Source: a virus
Direction: 5' to 3' (one strand)
DNA length: 64,000 nt
IMG/VR virus record: IMGVR_UViG_3300009183_000091
Coordinates: 1 to 64,000 of that record
This document shows, piece after piece, positions 1 through 7,410 of this stretch (position 1 is its first letter; each line of letters starts with the position of its first letter). The notes under the pieces were generated by a model, which saw nothing but the letters and a program-made list of their open reading frames with translations, was not told the DNA's origin and ran no database searches. The translations under genes and the position numbers were made by a program.

Positions 1-118
1 CTTATTTATATTCATTCCAAATAAGCCAACAAAGAAAGATCATAACTATTGACTTTTGCCAAATGTTAAAAAACGTTAACAAAATGAAAATAGTAGTAAA
101 ATAACTAGTATAGTATAG

Positions 119-148
119 TTTGAAATCAATTAAGTATTACTATATTTG
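119..148 (+). promoter_or_regulatory. Bacteroidota-type promoter for the left arm
   Basis: TTTG (119-122) is followed after 18 nt by TATATTTG (141-148), matching the Bacteroidota -33/-7 consensus TTG(N17-23)TAnnTTTG. Transcription should start around 153-156, a few bases before the ATG at 160, so the first message would be nearly leaderless. No other clear promoter precedes the first block of + strand genes. Confidence 0.7.
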
Positions 149-159
149 TACTGTAGCAA

Positions 160-471
160 ATGAGTTACAAAAAACAAAAAACGATGCGAATCGTAACGGG
201 CGAATTATGTTTAAAAAGTAAAGTTATGAAAAACAGGTTTAACAGTATCGAAATTACCGAACATCTACAAAGTAGTACAGTTGATTTGCGCACCTCAAAA
301 TTAGTAAAGGTTAGCCATTCGCAAAAGTCACGTACTAGTAGCCGTAAAGCGCGAATAATGGAGGTTACCAATAATAAACCGCTCGAATTTTTAGCCATTG
401 CAAAGCGTGAAACGTTTAAAGAGAATCGAAGCGAAACGCAAAGAAACGAAAGACGCGCGAAGCGAAAGTAA
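160..471 (+). CDS. small, very basic hypothetical protein
   Basis: 103 aa, strongly Lys/Arg rich with a run of basic residues at the C terminus (RRAKRK) and no membrane segment. I do not recognise the family. It is the first gene after the 119-148 promoter. The ATG at 160 sits where transcription should begin; internal ATGs at 184 and 226 are possible starts if a leader is needed. The basic character suggests nucleic-acid binding, which is inference only. Confidence 0.5.
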   Translation: MSYKKQKTMRIVTGELCLKSKVMKNRFNSIEITEHLQSSTVDLRTSKLVKVSHSQKSRTSSRKARIMEVTNNKPLEFLAIAKRETFKENRSETQRNERRAKRK

Positions 472-660
472 TTTCATTCAAACATATACGAGGGTGACCA
501 CCTCAAAAAAAACGGACGTTAAAAAATAGGCGCAAACATATTTCTATATGTTGGTAAATTTAACAAGAGGTTGAATTTGTTTAGGTACTTTGATACGCTC
601 AAGTCTATTTATTTAAAGGCTTATTTATTTATTATTAATTTTTTTAAAAAACAAAATGTT

Positions 661-1095
661 ATGAAAAACGTAATTAACACAATCGAAACAGTTTCTAATT
701 TAGTAACTGTTAATGTAAAATTCATTCAAGGTGATGCAACTTTAAACGTAGTTAACAACGAGATGAATTTAGAGAACATTAAAGAAACCGCAGAAAATTT
801 AAGTATCAAAATTTTAACGGCTCGAGCTAACTTGAAAAGATACGGTAAAAAAATCAAAGGCTTTAATTTCAATAGAAAATTTACTTTACAAATTAGCGTT
901 AATGATAAGATTGTAAATTTAGATGATTTGTTCGGTAACTTAGATGAATTTACAACTACTTTAGCAACAACAGAAAAACATTTTTACAACTTTGCAAGTA
1001 TCATCTATGATATGTTATTTATGTTGACAAACGGAGGAGATAAATTAACAGTATCTGAAATTTTATCTAAAGAGAATACTTTGCTATTAGCTTAA
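661..1095 (+). CDS. hypothetical protein, start of second cistron
   Basis: 144 aa from the ATG at 661. The frame is open upstream to a TTG at 571, but that extension is low-complexity and its start is poor, so 661 is preferred. The protein is Asn/Leu/Thr rich, predicted soluble, and not recognised. A strong hairpin terminator follows at 1118-1143, so this gene closes the first transcription unit with the 103-aa gene. Confidence 0.7.
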   Translation: MKNVINTIETVSNLVTVNVKFIQGDATLNVVNNEMNLENIKETAENLSIKILTARANLKRYGKKIKGFNFNRKFTLQISVNDKIVNLDDLFGNLDEFTTTLATTEKHFYNFASIIYDMLFMLTNGGDKLTVSEILSKENTLLLA

Positions 1096-1117
1096 TTAAT
1101 CCAATATAAATTATTAC

Positions 1118-1143
1118 GGGGTGATTATTTCACCCCTTTTTTA
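1118..1143 (+). terminator. intrinsic terminator
   Basis: Perfect 7-bp stem GGGGTGA/TCACCCC (1118-1124 with 1130-1136), 5-nt loop TTATT, then an unbroken T tract. It closes the unit ending at 1095. Confidence 0.9.
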
Positions 1144-1204
1144 TTAATGTTCGCTATCAGCACTATTGTAGGCACGCGAATTATAAATTTTAATATCAGG
1201 TAAC

Positions 1205-1372
1205 ATGAAAAATCTAATCAGAGTTATTGTAGTTTATGCGCTTATTGTTATGCTATGGGCTGCATTCAGTTTAGCGTTGGGAAAGAATGGAGGTTACGCA
1301 CCATTAGTAGTTTTTGTAATATCATCAATATTGTTGGTATCATCAACATATATGTTAAAAATAACAAAGTAA
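1205..1372 (+). CDS. small membrane protein
   Basis: 55 aa, read directly from the sequence. Two hydrophobic segments (about residues 5-25 and 31-50) separated by a short GKNGG turn indicate a two-pass inner-membrane protein. The stop codon lies inside an AACAAAGTAA leader motif that precedes the next ATG by 1 nt. Function unknown; small membrane proteins in early phage regions often act on the host, but nothing here shows that. Confidence 0.65.
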   Translation: MKNLIRVIVVYALIVMLWAAFSLALGKNGGYAPLVVFVISSILLVSSTYMLKITK

Positions 1373-1373
1373 A

Positions 1374-1562
1374 ATGAATAAACAACAAATGTTTAGCACA
1401 GGTGTAGTAGGGTTACTATGCTTGATCATTGTTCTCACTTACAATAGTTGGGAACAATTCGAGGGAAGCCTATTAATATGGGCTATGTTATTAGTAGGGG
1501 AAATATTCATCACTGTAATTTATACAGTGGACTGGTTAATAAAAGAAATAGATGGAAAGTAA
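1374..1562 (+). CDS. small membrane protein
   Basis: 62 aa with two hydrophobic helices (about residues 8-24 and 31-52), the second followed by a short acidic/basic tail. It follows the preceding two-pass protein by 1 nt and overlaps the next gene, so the two membrane proteins are probably co-expressed. Family not recognised. Confidence 0.7.
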   Translation: MNKQQMFSTGVVGLLCLIIVLTYNSWEQFEGSLLIWAMLLVGEIFITVIYTVDWLIKEIDGK

Positions 1563-1698
1563 ACAAGTGTATAAAGTAAAGGTAGGTAATCGGATATTTT
1601 CCGTTTATACTCATTCAAAATACCATGCAATAGATAAAGTTTATACTGCATTTCATAGCGTGGAAAGTAATAAAAGTAAATATAAAGTAATAAAGTAA
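1552..1698 (+). CDS. small basic hypothetical protein
   Basis: 48 aa, overlapping the end of the upstream gene by 11 nt. It is Lys/Tyr/Val rich (10 Lys) with alternating hydrophobic residues (RIFSVYTH) suggesting a small beta fold. It ends just before an AACAAAGTAA leader. Not recognised. Confidence 0.6.
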   Translation: MESKQVYKVKVGNRIFSVYTHSKYHAIDKVYTAFHSVESNKSKYKVIK

Positions 1699-1709
1699 AA
1701 CAAAGTAAC

Positions 1710-1928
1710 ATGAGAAGAAACGGAACATTCTATTTGAATAACAGAGGCACAAAATGGGTAGCTTTTGAAGACGGTAAAAAAACTACTGTAACACTAGAAA
1801 CAAAGTCAGGTAAGTTAGTCACAAGGACTGCTATATACTACGAAGCATTCGGTAATTGGGCGACTGCATTAATAAGTTATAAAGGAAAGAAGATAAGCGT
1901 ATTTAGTGACACAATTTTAGAAGATTAA
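1710..1928 (+). CDS. small hypothetical protein, beta-rich
   Basis: 72 aa, rich in Gly, Thr and Lys, with alternating beta-type segments (GTKWVAFEDGKKTTVTLET; AIYYEAFGNW). No transmembrane segment. AACAAAGTAA lies at 1699-1708, one base before the ATG. Not recognised. Confidence 0.7.
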   Translation: MRRNGTFYLNNRGTKWVAFEDGKKTTVTLETKSGKLVTRTAIYYEAFGNWATALISYKGKKISVFSDTILED

Positions 1929-1953
1929 TTAATAATAAATAAAACAAAGTAAG

Positions 1954-2043
1954 ATGAAAAAAGTAAGATTAGGAATGGGATTAGTAGCAGCATCGTATGT
2001 TGCGGTAGTTATCTATGCGGTAACAATGTTATGTAAATTTTAA
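1954..2043 (+). CDS. 29-aa single-pass membrane peptide
   Basis: Very short ORF encoding MKKVRLGMGL followed by a hydrophobic helix to the C terminus (ending LCKF): basic N terminus, then one membrane span. The leader AACAAAGTAA at 1943-1952 sits 1 nt before the ATG, as for clearly real neighbours, which is the main reason to call it. Confidence 0.55.
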   Translation: MKKVRLGMGLVAASYVAVVIYAVTMLCKF

Positions 2044-2071
2044 TAGTAATAATAAATAAAACAAAGTAAAC

Positions 2072-2896
2072 ATGAAAACAGTATTCAGCAACACGCAAGA
2101 TTGCGTACATGCATTCGCACAAAGAGAAACTCCTCAAGGTAAGGCGAGTAGTATATTCTTCTATGGAGATAAGATCTATTCATTCGGCTATCATTATTTG
2201 TTAGGCGAGTTTATTGATGATAAGACAATCGTTATCAATAATTCAGGGTACAGTAGTACTACTAGTAAACATATATCTTATGTTGGGTCAGGCACACGAC
2301 AGTACAAACAGTTCTTCACAAGGGATTGCGAGATAGGTCTAGTGTACAATCAAGTACTAACATTGCAAGGTAATCTAGCTAATGCAAGGAAGCCCGAAAA
2401 CTATATCAATGGTATTCTATCCTTATGGGATTCGCTTAATGAGTATGTTAAGTATATCAAGTCTAAGAACATACCAAAAGATCCAAGATACAAAGCGATC
2501 AAGGCTATCGTTAAACACTTAAATATTGATTCGGTTCAATATCAGCAGAAATTAGCAGCAGCAAAGAAGAAAGATGAACTAGCAAAGAAACGCAAAGAAG
2601 CTAAACAAATCAAGGAAGCGTTAACTAAATGGTACAACTACGAAGTTAATTCATTCAGAATAGGAGATACAGACTTTCTAAGACTAAGCCAGGACGGTCA
2701 AATGGTAGAGACATCACAATATGTCAAAGTATCAGTAGGCGAAGCCAAAACACTATACAAAGCAATCTGTAACGGTGTCGACATCAAAGGTCATAGAATA
2801 AGTAATTACACAGTAAACTCTATCAATGGTAGACTAAAGATAGGTTGTCATAACATTGACATGGATTCAGTACATAAAGTAGGTAAACAATTATAA
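2072..2896 (+). CDS. conserved phage protein of unknown function
   Basis: 274 aa. The N-terminal ~110 residues (VHAFAQRETPQGKASSIFFYGDKIYSFG region, then a YSSTTSKHIS motif) resemble a widespread phage/mobile-element family of unknown role. Residues ~160-190 form a charged Lys/Ala/Glu coiled coil (KLAAAKKKDELAKKRKEA), and the C-terminal ~80 residues look like a separate beta-rich domain. It is the largest protein of the early accessory block, expressed behind an AACAAAGTAA leader at 2060-2069. No catalytic motif is visible. Confidence 0.8.
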   Translation: MKTVFSNTQDCVHAFAQRETPQGKASSIFFYGDKIYSFGYHYLLGEFIDDKTIVINNSGYSSTTSKHISYVGSGTRQYKQFFTRDCEIGLVYNQVLTLQGNLANARKPENYINGILSLWDSLNEYVKYIKSKNIPKDPRYKAIKAIVKHLNIDSVQYQQKLAAAKKKDELAKKRKEAKQIKEALTKWYNYEVNSFRIGDTDFLRLSQDGQMVETSQYVKVSVGEAKTLYKAICNGVDIKGHRISNYTVNSINGRLKIGCHNIDMDSVHKVGKQL

Positions 2897-2915
2897 AACA
2901 GTAAACAAAGTAAAT

Positions 2916-3044
2916 ATGAAAAAGTTAGTAGTAGTCATGGTGTCAATCGTAGTGTTGGCATCATGCAAATCAAGTAAGACATCATGCGAAGCGTATGGTC
3001 ACAAAGTAAAGATGACATCAACCACTAAACAAGTAAGAAGATGA
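2916..3044 (+). CDS. small lipoprotein
   Basis: 42 aa. Basic N terminus, hydrophobic core, then lipobox LASC with the acylated Cys at residue 17, leaving a 26-residue mature peptide. Leader AACAAAGTAA lies at 2904-2913. The stop overlaps the next start as ATGA (3041-3044), indicating translational coupling. Probably exported and lipidated; superinfection exclusion is one possible role but unproven. Confidence 0.7.
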   Translation: MKKLVVVMVSIVVLASCKSSKTSCEAYGHKVKMTSTTKQVRR

Positions 3045-3661
3045 GAACAGTAGAAGTAAAGCTATACAAGTTCGATGAACTAAGCGACAAGGCACAAGCA
3101 AAAGTAATAGAGAAGAATAGAGACATCAATGTGTATGATGACTGGCACGAGTTTATAATTGAGGACTGGATTAATGAAGAGATACCTAGTCGAGGATTCG
3201 AGGCAACGAAGATATACTACTCAGGCTTCTATAGTCAAGGAGACGGAGCAATGTTTGAGTACGATGGTATTAAAGATGATCTATTAAATAAGTTCTTAGA
3301 TACAATGTTAATAGGTATAGAACCTCTATCTCCTATGCGTAAACAATGGATATTAAATAATATATACGTTAGTGCTAAAGGTAGACATAGCGGTCATTAC
3401 AATCATGAAGGATGTTGCAGTCATCAAATATATTGGGAGGTAGATAATGGTGACTTACATTGGTCCACAACTTTTCATCAATGGCTCATGTCATTTGCGG
3501 ATGACTTCGAAGCATTCATAGTAGAAGAATACGAATATATATGTAGAGAATTATACAGAGCATTAGAAAAAGAATATGACTATTTCACAGAAGACGAACA
3601 GATAGTAGAGACATTGAGAATCAATGACTACGACTTTACAGAGGAGGGAGATAATTATTAA
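3041..3661 (+). CDS. conserved phage protein (FDELS / FYSQGDGA family)
   Basis: 206 aa. The opening YKFDELSDKAQAKVIEKNRD and the central YSGFYSQGDGAMFEYDG belong to a family I know as common and uncharacterised in phages. It is very acidic toward the C terminus, which could suit DNA mimicry. A His/Cys-rich stretch (HSGHYNHEGCCSHQ, around residues 116-130) could bind metal. Starts in an ATGA overlap with the lipoprotein gene. Confidence 0.8.
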   Translation: MRTVEVKLYKFDELSDKAQAKVIEKNRDINVYDDWHEFIIEDWINEEIPSRGFEATKIYYSGFYSQGDGAMFEYDGIKDDLLNKFLDTMLIGIEPLSPMRKQWILNNIYVSAKGRHSGHYNHEGCCSHQIYWEVDNGDLHWSTTFHQWLMSFADDFEAFIVEEYEYICRELYRALEKEYDYFTEDEQIVETLRINDYDFTEEGDNY

Positions 3662-3679
3662 TTAATAAAACAAAGTAAA

Positions 3680-4036
3680 ATGAAACGATCAGAAAAAATT
3701 GAGAAATTCTTTAGAGAAGAAATTAAAATGAATGAAATTGATATTATGTATTTTATTGATGCAGATGAAGTTAAGTCATTCGATGATGTCTATGAGGCAA
3801 TAGATAATGACGGTGGATTCAATGTAGAGGTAATATACTACACTGCTGCAATGGAATATCTAATGGAACGTGACCCATCACTACGAGAATCTGTAGGGAT
3901 AGCAGAGGAGTACGGCTACACCCCAAGTAATATTACAAGTGAGGTGTTAGCTTCTTTACTAGCATCTAGGGAATGTAGAGAAGAGTTTATGAGGTATGAG
4001 GATGAGATAACAGAGTTTTTTAATGAATTAAATTAA
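3680..4036 (+). CDS. acidic conserved hypothetical protein
   Basis: 118 aa, acidic, predicted alpha/beta. The SFDDVYEAIDNDGGFNVEVI pattern and the SLRESVGIAEEYGYTPSNI stretch are conserved-looking and of a type common in Bacteroidota phages and mobile elements. No enzyme motif. Leader AACAAAGTAA is at 3669-3678, directly before the ATG. Confidence 0.75.
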   Translation: MKRSEKIEKFFREEIKMNEIDIMYFIDADEVKSFDDVYEAIDNDGGFNVEVIYYTAAMEYLMERDPSLRESVGIAEEYGYTPSNITSEVLASLLASRECREEFMRYEDEITEFFNELN

Positions 4037-4082
4037 GTAAGGTTTTTAAAGTGTTCAATATCAACAAAGTAAAATAATAATT

Positions 4083-4643
4083 ATGAATCAATTTTTTGAA
4101 GGTTTAGCGAACCAAAACAACGCAGAAGTGACTAGTGTAGTTACAAAAAAGAATGCTTTTACTATGAATGTAGGGGGAAGTTTAATCGTAACCAAAGGAA
4201 TACTCTCTTTAAAGGTGAATTATTGGGCTGGAGTATATGAATCAAATAGGTATAGTAAATATCTTCACACAGATGATTTAGATTGGGATTATGATAACTA
4301 TTACATAAACGGAGTAAAGATAGATTCTATTTCTAAGTTCAATGAGGGATTAAATAATATGGGATTGTCTTCTATATCTAAACTAATGGAAATTGAACAA
4401 AACGAAATTAGAACAGAAGTATTAAAAGTATTATTTAGTGATGAAAACATATCTAAAATGTTTGATGGAATGGTATTCTTTGATTCACTAAGCAATGAAG
4501 AGCAAAAACAATTATTCATTGACCTTGCTATCCAAGATTACGATAAGGCTTATCCTTACGACATGAAAAGACATGGTATAATTGAACAGTCAGAAGAGAA
4601 GCCATCTTATGAAGAGTTCTTAGAAAGAATAAATCAACTATGA
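4083..4643 (+). CDS. hypothetical protein
   Basis: 186 aa, soluble. A beta-rich N-terminal half (to about residue 90) is followed by a helical, Glu-rich C-terminal half. Not recognised. It has the last AACAAAGTAA leader of the first cluster (4063-4072, 10 nt upstream of the ATG) and overlaps the next gene by 4 nt (ATGA), starting a tightly packed run of small genes. Confidence 0.75.
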   Translation: MNQFFEGLANQNNAEVTSVVTKKNAFTMNVGGSLIVTKGILSLKVNYWAGVYESNRYSKYLHTDDLDWDYDNYYINGVKIDSISKFNEGLNNMGLSSISKLMEIEQNEIRTEVLKVLFSDENISKMFDGMVFFDSLSNEEQKQLFIDLAIQDYDKAYPYDMKRHGIIEQSEEKPSYEEFLERINQL

Positions 4644-4831
4644 ATGTACAAGAAATAAAAGAAGCCGTTACGAATGGCGAAAAAGTATGTTGGTGTAACG
4701 ATGCTTATGAGGTTATCCAAGACGGTCTAGGACGCTTTTTAATTAAGTGTATAAATGGTCATTGCATAGGATTGACACATACAGACAATGTTACTCTCAA
4801 TGGTAATGAAGATGAATTTTATAAAAAATAA
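4640..4831 (+). CDS. small hypothetical protein
   Basis: 63 aa, starting in an ATGA overlap with the upstream gene. It contains scattered Cys residues (VCWCNDAYEV; KCINGHCIG) that could bind metal. It resembles small phage proteins that begin with a short helix followed by a compact beta domain. Function unknown. Confidence 0.7.
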   Translation: MNVQEIKEAVTNGEKVCWCNDAYEVIQDGLGRFLIKCINGHCIGLTHTDNVTLNGNEDEFYKK

Positions 4832-4834
4832 ATT

Positions 4835-5119
4835 ATGGAAAAGTTTGCAAGACGATGCGATGCTACTGGTTGTGGCATGAACGAAGGATATGTAGTAGGA
4901 GCAGGAGACTTATACTACTCTAAAAAAGAACACCTATTAGAACATCTAATGGGTTTAGATTGGGAAAATTGTAATGGAGTTAATTCATCCACTATAACAG
5001 ATGATGATGATTTAATAGAGTTCTTCTATAATGAAGACTACTGCTATTACACTGAGTGGGAACAGATTAGTATTGAGGATATATACTACGATGAAGATGG
5101 TAACGAATATAATGATTAA
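4835..5119 (+). CDS. acidic hypothetical protein, possible zinc site
   Basis: 94 aa, acidic, with Cys residues CDATGCGMNEGYV near the N terminus and many Tyr/Asp/Glu residues at the C terminus. It follows its neighbour by 3 nt. The family looks like small acidic phage proteins of unknown role; no motif proves a function. Confidence 0.7.
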   Translation: MEKFARRCDATGCGMNEGYVVGAGDLYYSKKEHLLEHLMGLDWENCNGVNSSTITDDDDLIEFFYNEDYCYYTEWEQISIEDIYYDEDGNEYND

Positions 5120-5122
5120 GCT

Positions 5123-5332
5123 ATGGAAATAAAAATTAACGGTATTGAGCTAGCTGCTGAGTTGGCTCATACTAGAACATTGTATGAATCAGGAGATATA
5201 TGCAATAACGAAGATGAAATGTATGATGATCCAGTAGATGGAGTACAGATATACACAGACGAGATACAAGATAGGTTTAATGAATGGTATGATTACTACC
5301 TATCAGAAATAGAAAAATATATAATCAATTAA
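5123..5332 (+). CDS. small acidic hypothetical protein
   Basis: 69 aa, rich in Asp/Glu/Tyr, predicted helical. Separated by 3 nt from the preceding gene. Not recognised. The following spacer holds the first copy of the second leader type (AAATTAAAAGTTATG). Confidence 0.7.
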   Translation: MEIKINGIELAAELAHTRTLYESGDICNNEDEMYDDPVDGVQIYTDEIQDRFNEWYDYYLSEIEKYIIN

Positions 5333-5342
5333 ATTAAAAGTT

Positions 5343-5495
5343 ATGAATGAGAAATTATTTGATGCCGTTATTAGCTTCATAGAGCAAGGCAAACAACACA
5401 AGTTAGACAATCTATTAAAGAACTTATCAAAGACTCGTAGAAGAGAGATGACAGAGTTATTAGATGCTATTAAATTACTAGAGTTAGAATTTTAA
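5343..5495 (+). CDS. small helical hypothetical protein
   Basis: 50 aa, mostly amphipathic helix, with charged KNLSKTRRREMTELLDAI in the second half. Leader AAATTAAAAGTT immediately precedes the ATG, as for three following genes. Not recognised. Confidence 0.6.
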   Translation: MNEKLFDAVISFIEQGKQHKLDNLLKNLSKTRRREMTELLDAIKLLELEF

Positions 5496-5505
5496 ATTAA
5501 ATGTT

Positions 5506-5724
5506 ATGAATAAAATAGATAAATCTACGCAAAATGCGTTACTCACATTGCGTAATGCAGGTTATTATGTTGGTAATCTTTGGCATATTGATGATGTAAA
5601 TAACGATGACTTAACTAAAGAAGAAAAGTTAGATGTATTACATCATGCTATCCATAGAGATTATATATATAGTCTTATCAACGAAGCTATCCAAGAAGAA
5701 GTATCAGCGTTAACAGAATTTTAA
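5506..5724 (+). CDS. small hypothetical protein
   Basis: 72 aa, soluble, helical. The N-terminal half reads STQNALLTLRNAGYYVGNLW; the C terminus is acidic. I recognise the NLWHIDDV type of segment from small proteins in other phages, with no function attached. Preceded by leader AAATTAAATGTT. Confidence 0.65.
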   Translation: MNKIDKSTQNALLTLRNAGYYVGNLWHIDDVNNDDLTKEEKLDVLHHAIHRDYIYSLINEAIQEEVSALTEF

Positions 5725-5734
5725 ATTAAAAGTT

Positions 5735-5959
5735 ATGAGAGATTTATTTGAGACACCAGAATTAATACCTCAAGATGTACAAGCTATACTTGAGACATTC
5801 AATGAAGATAGTCCTAACACTTACCTAGAGTTATCTAGGTTAATTAATGAGCTAGAGGTAACAGGATATATATTCGATTACTACCTAGATGCTGAGCCTT
5901 ATGGGTTAAGGCCTATCAATGTAGAGTTACAAGAGTTAGAAGGATGGGAACACGTTTAA
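5735..5959 (+). CDS. small acidic hypothetical protein
   Basis: 74 aa, acidic, helical, no membrane segment or motif. It keeps the module's leader AAATTAAAAGTT directly before the ATG. Not recognised. Confidence 0.65.
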   Translation: MRDLFETPELIPQDVQAILETFNEDSPNTYLELSRLINELEVTGYIFDYYLDAEPYGLRPINVELQELEGWEHV

Positions 5960-5971
5960 AAAATAAAAGTT

Positions 5972-6127
5972 ATGAGAGAAAAACTAATTAACCTAATCAT
6001 GTCCTATGCAGGAGATGAAATAGAGATGGCCGATGTAATTAAGATGGCTAAGGAATCAGAAGAAGAGTTATTAGATAGGGTAGAGGCTATCTTATCTTAT
6101 TATTGTCACGAATCACAAATGATGTAG
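5972..6127 (+). CDS. small hypothetical protein
   Basis: 51 aa, acidic and helical (IMSYAGDEIEMADVIKMAKE), ending at TAG. Leader AAAATAAAAGTT. The normal use of TAG here and elsewhere argues against TAG reassignment, which occurs in some crAss-like phages. Confidence 0.6.
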   Translation: MREKLINLIMSYAGDEIEMADVIKMAKESEEELLDRVEAILSYYCHESQMM

Positions 6128-6128
6128 C

Positions 6129-6449
6129 ATGAATGATACAATAGACTGGTCCGCTGGCAAGATTGCCGTATGGGCTAACAGAACAGGATTAATTGAGGTA
6201 GAAATAAAATCTAATCTTTATATACTAGAGTTTGATTGGTACGTTAAACATTGTATTGATGATAACTTTATAATAGAGTTAGAGCTTGATGATGTCTCAT
6301 GCTACAATAAAGACACTGGTGAGAACTCAGAGTCACTATCAGATATATATCAAGAAACAATTACAGAAATGGTTGAGCAATATATAAATGACAATGCTTA
6401 TGAATTAGGATTAGAAAGTTACAGTGAAGATAGATACGATTTTGATTAA
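6129..6449 (+). CDS. acidic hypothetical protein
   Basis: 106 aa, strongly acidic, with an apparent beta-rich N-terminal half (KIAVWANRTGLIEVEIKSN) and a helical acidic C terminus. Begins 1 nt after the upstream stop. A DNA-mimic or antirestriction role would fit the charge but is speculation. Confidence 0.7.
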   Translation: MNDTIDWSAGKIAVWANRTGLIEVEIKSNLYILEFDWYVKHCIDDNFIIELELDDVSCYNKDTGENSESLSDIYQETITEMVEQYINDNAYELGLESYSEDRYDFD

Positions 6450-6464
6450 TAAAAAAATAATAAT

Positions 6465-6629
6465 ATGAATACATACCACTTTTGCTATACGATAGGCGAT
6501 GACCTATGCACTGGCGTTAACATTAAATCAAGCTCTTATCTTGGAGCTTTACAGAAATTCAATAACAATTACGGTAGCAATAAAGATGTGCTATATGTAA
6601 TGAAAATAAAAACTATATATGGGGGATAA
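6465..6629 (+). CDS. small hypothetical protein
   Basis: 54 aa, polar, overlapping the next ORF by 11 nt. Contains GDDLCTGVNIKSSSYLGALQ and a C-terminal beta strand (VLYVMKIKTIY), the look of a small ferredoxin-like or ubiquitin-like fold. Not recognised. Confidence 0.55.
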   Translation: MNTYHFCYTIGDDLCTGVNIKSSSYLGALQKFNNNYGSNKDVLYVMKIKTIYGG

Positions 6630-6744
6630 AATAATATGGATGACACTTATAGTATCATGGATGTTAAACATATTCTATGTAATAGGTATGGGATTCATGA
6701 TGATCTCAGCAATGGTAAACACTATATACTTAATCTTTAAATAG
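6619..6744 (+). CDS. small membrane protein
   Basis: 41 aa, almost entirely hydrophobic after a short MGDK start, with two probable transmembrane helices separated by a Gly. Overlaps the preceding ORF out of frame. First of two adjacent tiny membrane proteins. Confidence 0.5.
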   Translation: MGDKIIWMTLIVSWMLNIFYVIGMGFMMISAMVNTIYLIFK

Positions 6745-6745
6745 T

Positions 6746-6871
6746 ATGAAAGAATCAATAATTAACATAAGCATAGTAATCTATTGCTTAACAAGTTCAA
6801 TCTTTTTTATATCGTTTATTTTTATATTGTTTAACATATCATTTGATACATTGATAAGATTTTTTAATTAA
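6746..6871 (+). CDS. small membrane protein
   Basis: 41 aa, one or two hydrophobic helices (residues ~5-31) with a short C-terminal tail. It follows the previous small membrane protein by 1 nt. No family recognised; together they form the second membrane-peptide pair of the left arm (the other is at 1205-1562). Confidence 0.5.
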   Translation: MKESIINISIVIYCLTSSIFFISFIFILFNISFDTLIRFFN

Positions 6872-6886
6872 TTTAGTATATAATAT

Positions 6887-7279
6887 ATGGACATGAAAAT
6901 AATAGATCTTCTAAAGAACAAACTACCCAAAGAATATGTTGATGCAATAATCAACAACTTAAAATCACCATCAATCCTGTACGAAGAAGCAGGAGACATA
7001 GAAGGAGAACTACTATCTCTATTTGATTGGACAGACTCTAATGAAGGACATGATTTCTGGAGTAATGTATTCGAGTCAGTAACAGAGAATAAGAAGTTAC
7101 CCAAGATGAATAGAGCAATCATCGACTACTTACCAGGAACAATCATCTTCACTAAAAGCTCTATAATGACTATGAATGTAGCAGGCATGGACATCAAGTT
7201 AAACTTTGACTACACACCTAGTATCATAGAGTTTATGTCTGAATCAATCGAAGAAAAATTTTATACCTGGATGAATTAA
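6887..7279 (+). CDS. hypothetical protein
   Basis: 130 aa, soluble, acidic N-terminal two thirds and a beta-rich C-terminal part. Not recognised. An alternative ATG lies 6 nt downstream. The gene ends 14 nt before the -7 box that serves the structured leader RNA and the next gene, so it closes a transcription unit. Confidence 0.7.
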   Translation: MDMKIIDLLKNKLPKEYVDAIINNLKSPSILYEEAGDIEGELLSLFDWTDSNEGHDFWSNVFESVTENKKLPKMNRAIIDYLPGTIIFTKSSIMTMNVAGMDIKLNFDYTPSIIEFMSESIEEKFYTWMN

Positions 7280-7293
7280 TTAAAATTATTTTG

Positions 7294-7301
7294 TATCTTT
7301 G
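7294..7301 (+). promoter_or_regulatory. -7 box TATCTTTG of leader RNA promoter
   Basis: Exact match to TAnnTTTG, 15 nt after a stop codon. No clear TTG lies 17-23 nt upstream, so recognition would depend on the -7 box. Transcription should begin about 7306-7308, putting helix A of the leader RNA at the 5' end. Confidence 0.6.
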
Positions 7302-7393
7302 CTGAGTTCCATCTCACACTATACGAACATAAGGTATTAATGAAGCCTTGCAATGAAACTGAAGTGAGATGCAGTGGATTTGCGAGGTTTTTT
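7302..7393 (+). ncRNA. pseudoknot-type leader RNA, copy 1
   Basis: Helix A is CATCTCAC (7310-7317) with GTGAGATG (7364-7371). Helix B is CCTTGCAA (7346-7353) with TTGCGAGG (7380-7387), eight pairs including one G-U, followed by six T. The helices interleave (A-B-A'-B'), giving an H-type pseudoknot or two alternative structures, with B acting as a terminator. The joining segments TGAAA (after B) and TGGAT (before B') are shared with the copy at 46497-46581, whose stems differ in sequence. A second CATCTCAC (7403-7410) abuts the ATG of the next gene and could compete for GTGAGATG. Not assigned to a known RNA family. Confidence 0.65.
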
Positions 7394-7410
7394 AATTTTA
7401 TACATCTCAC

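Larger units (their letters stand above)
5333..5971 (+). repeat. second leader motif AAATTAAAAGTTATG (4 copies)
   Basis: Near-identical leaders before the ATGs at 5343, 5506, 5735 and 5972 (AAATTAAAAGTT, AAATTAAATGTT, AAATTAAAAGTT, AAAATAAAAGTT). They differ from the AACAAAGTAA type and occur only in this cluster. Confidence 0.7.

Noticed and set aside
487-505. Inverted-repeat-like GAGGGTGACCACCTC
   Set aside because: Only 4 bp pair before mismatches and no T tract follows; too weak to call a terminator or operator.
571-660. TTG-start N-terminal extension of the 144-aa protein
   Set aside because: The added 30 residues are low-complexity and the ATG at 661 has a normal A-rich upstream context.
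5972-6127. TAG stop-codon reassignment as in some crAss-like phages
   Set aside because: Large late genes read through without internal TAG interruptions and TAG is used as an ordinary stop here; the standard code fits.
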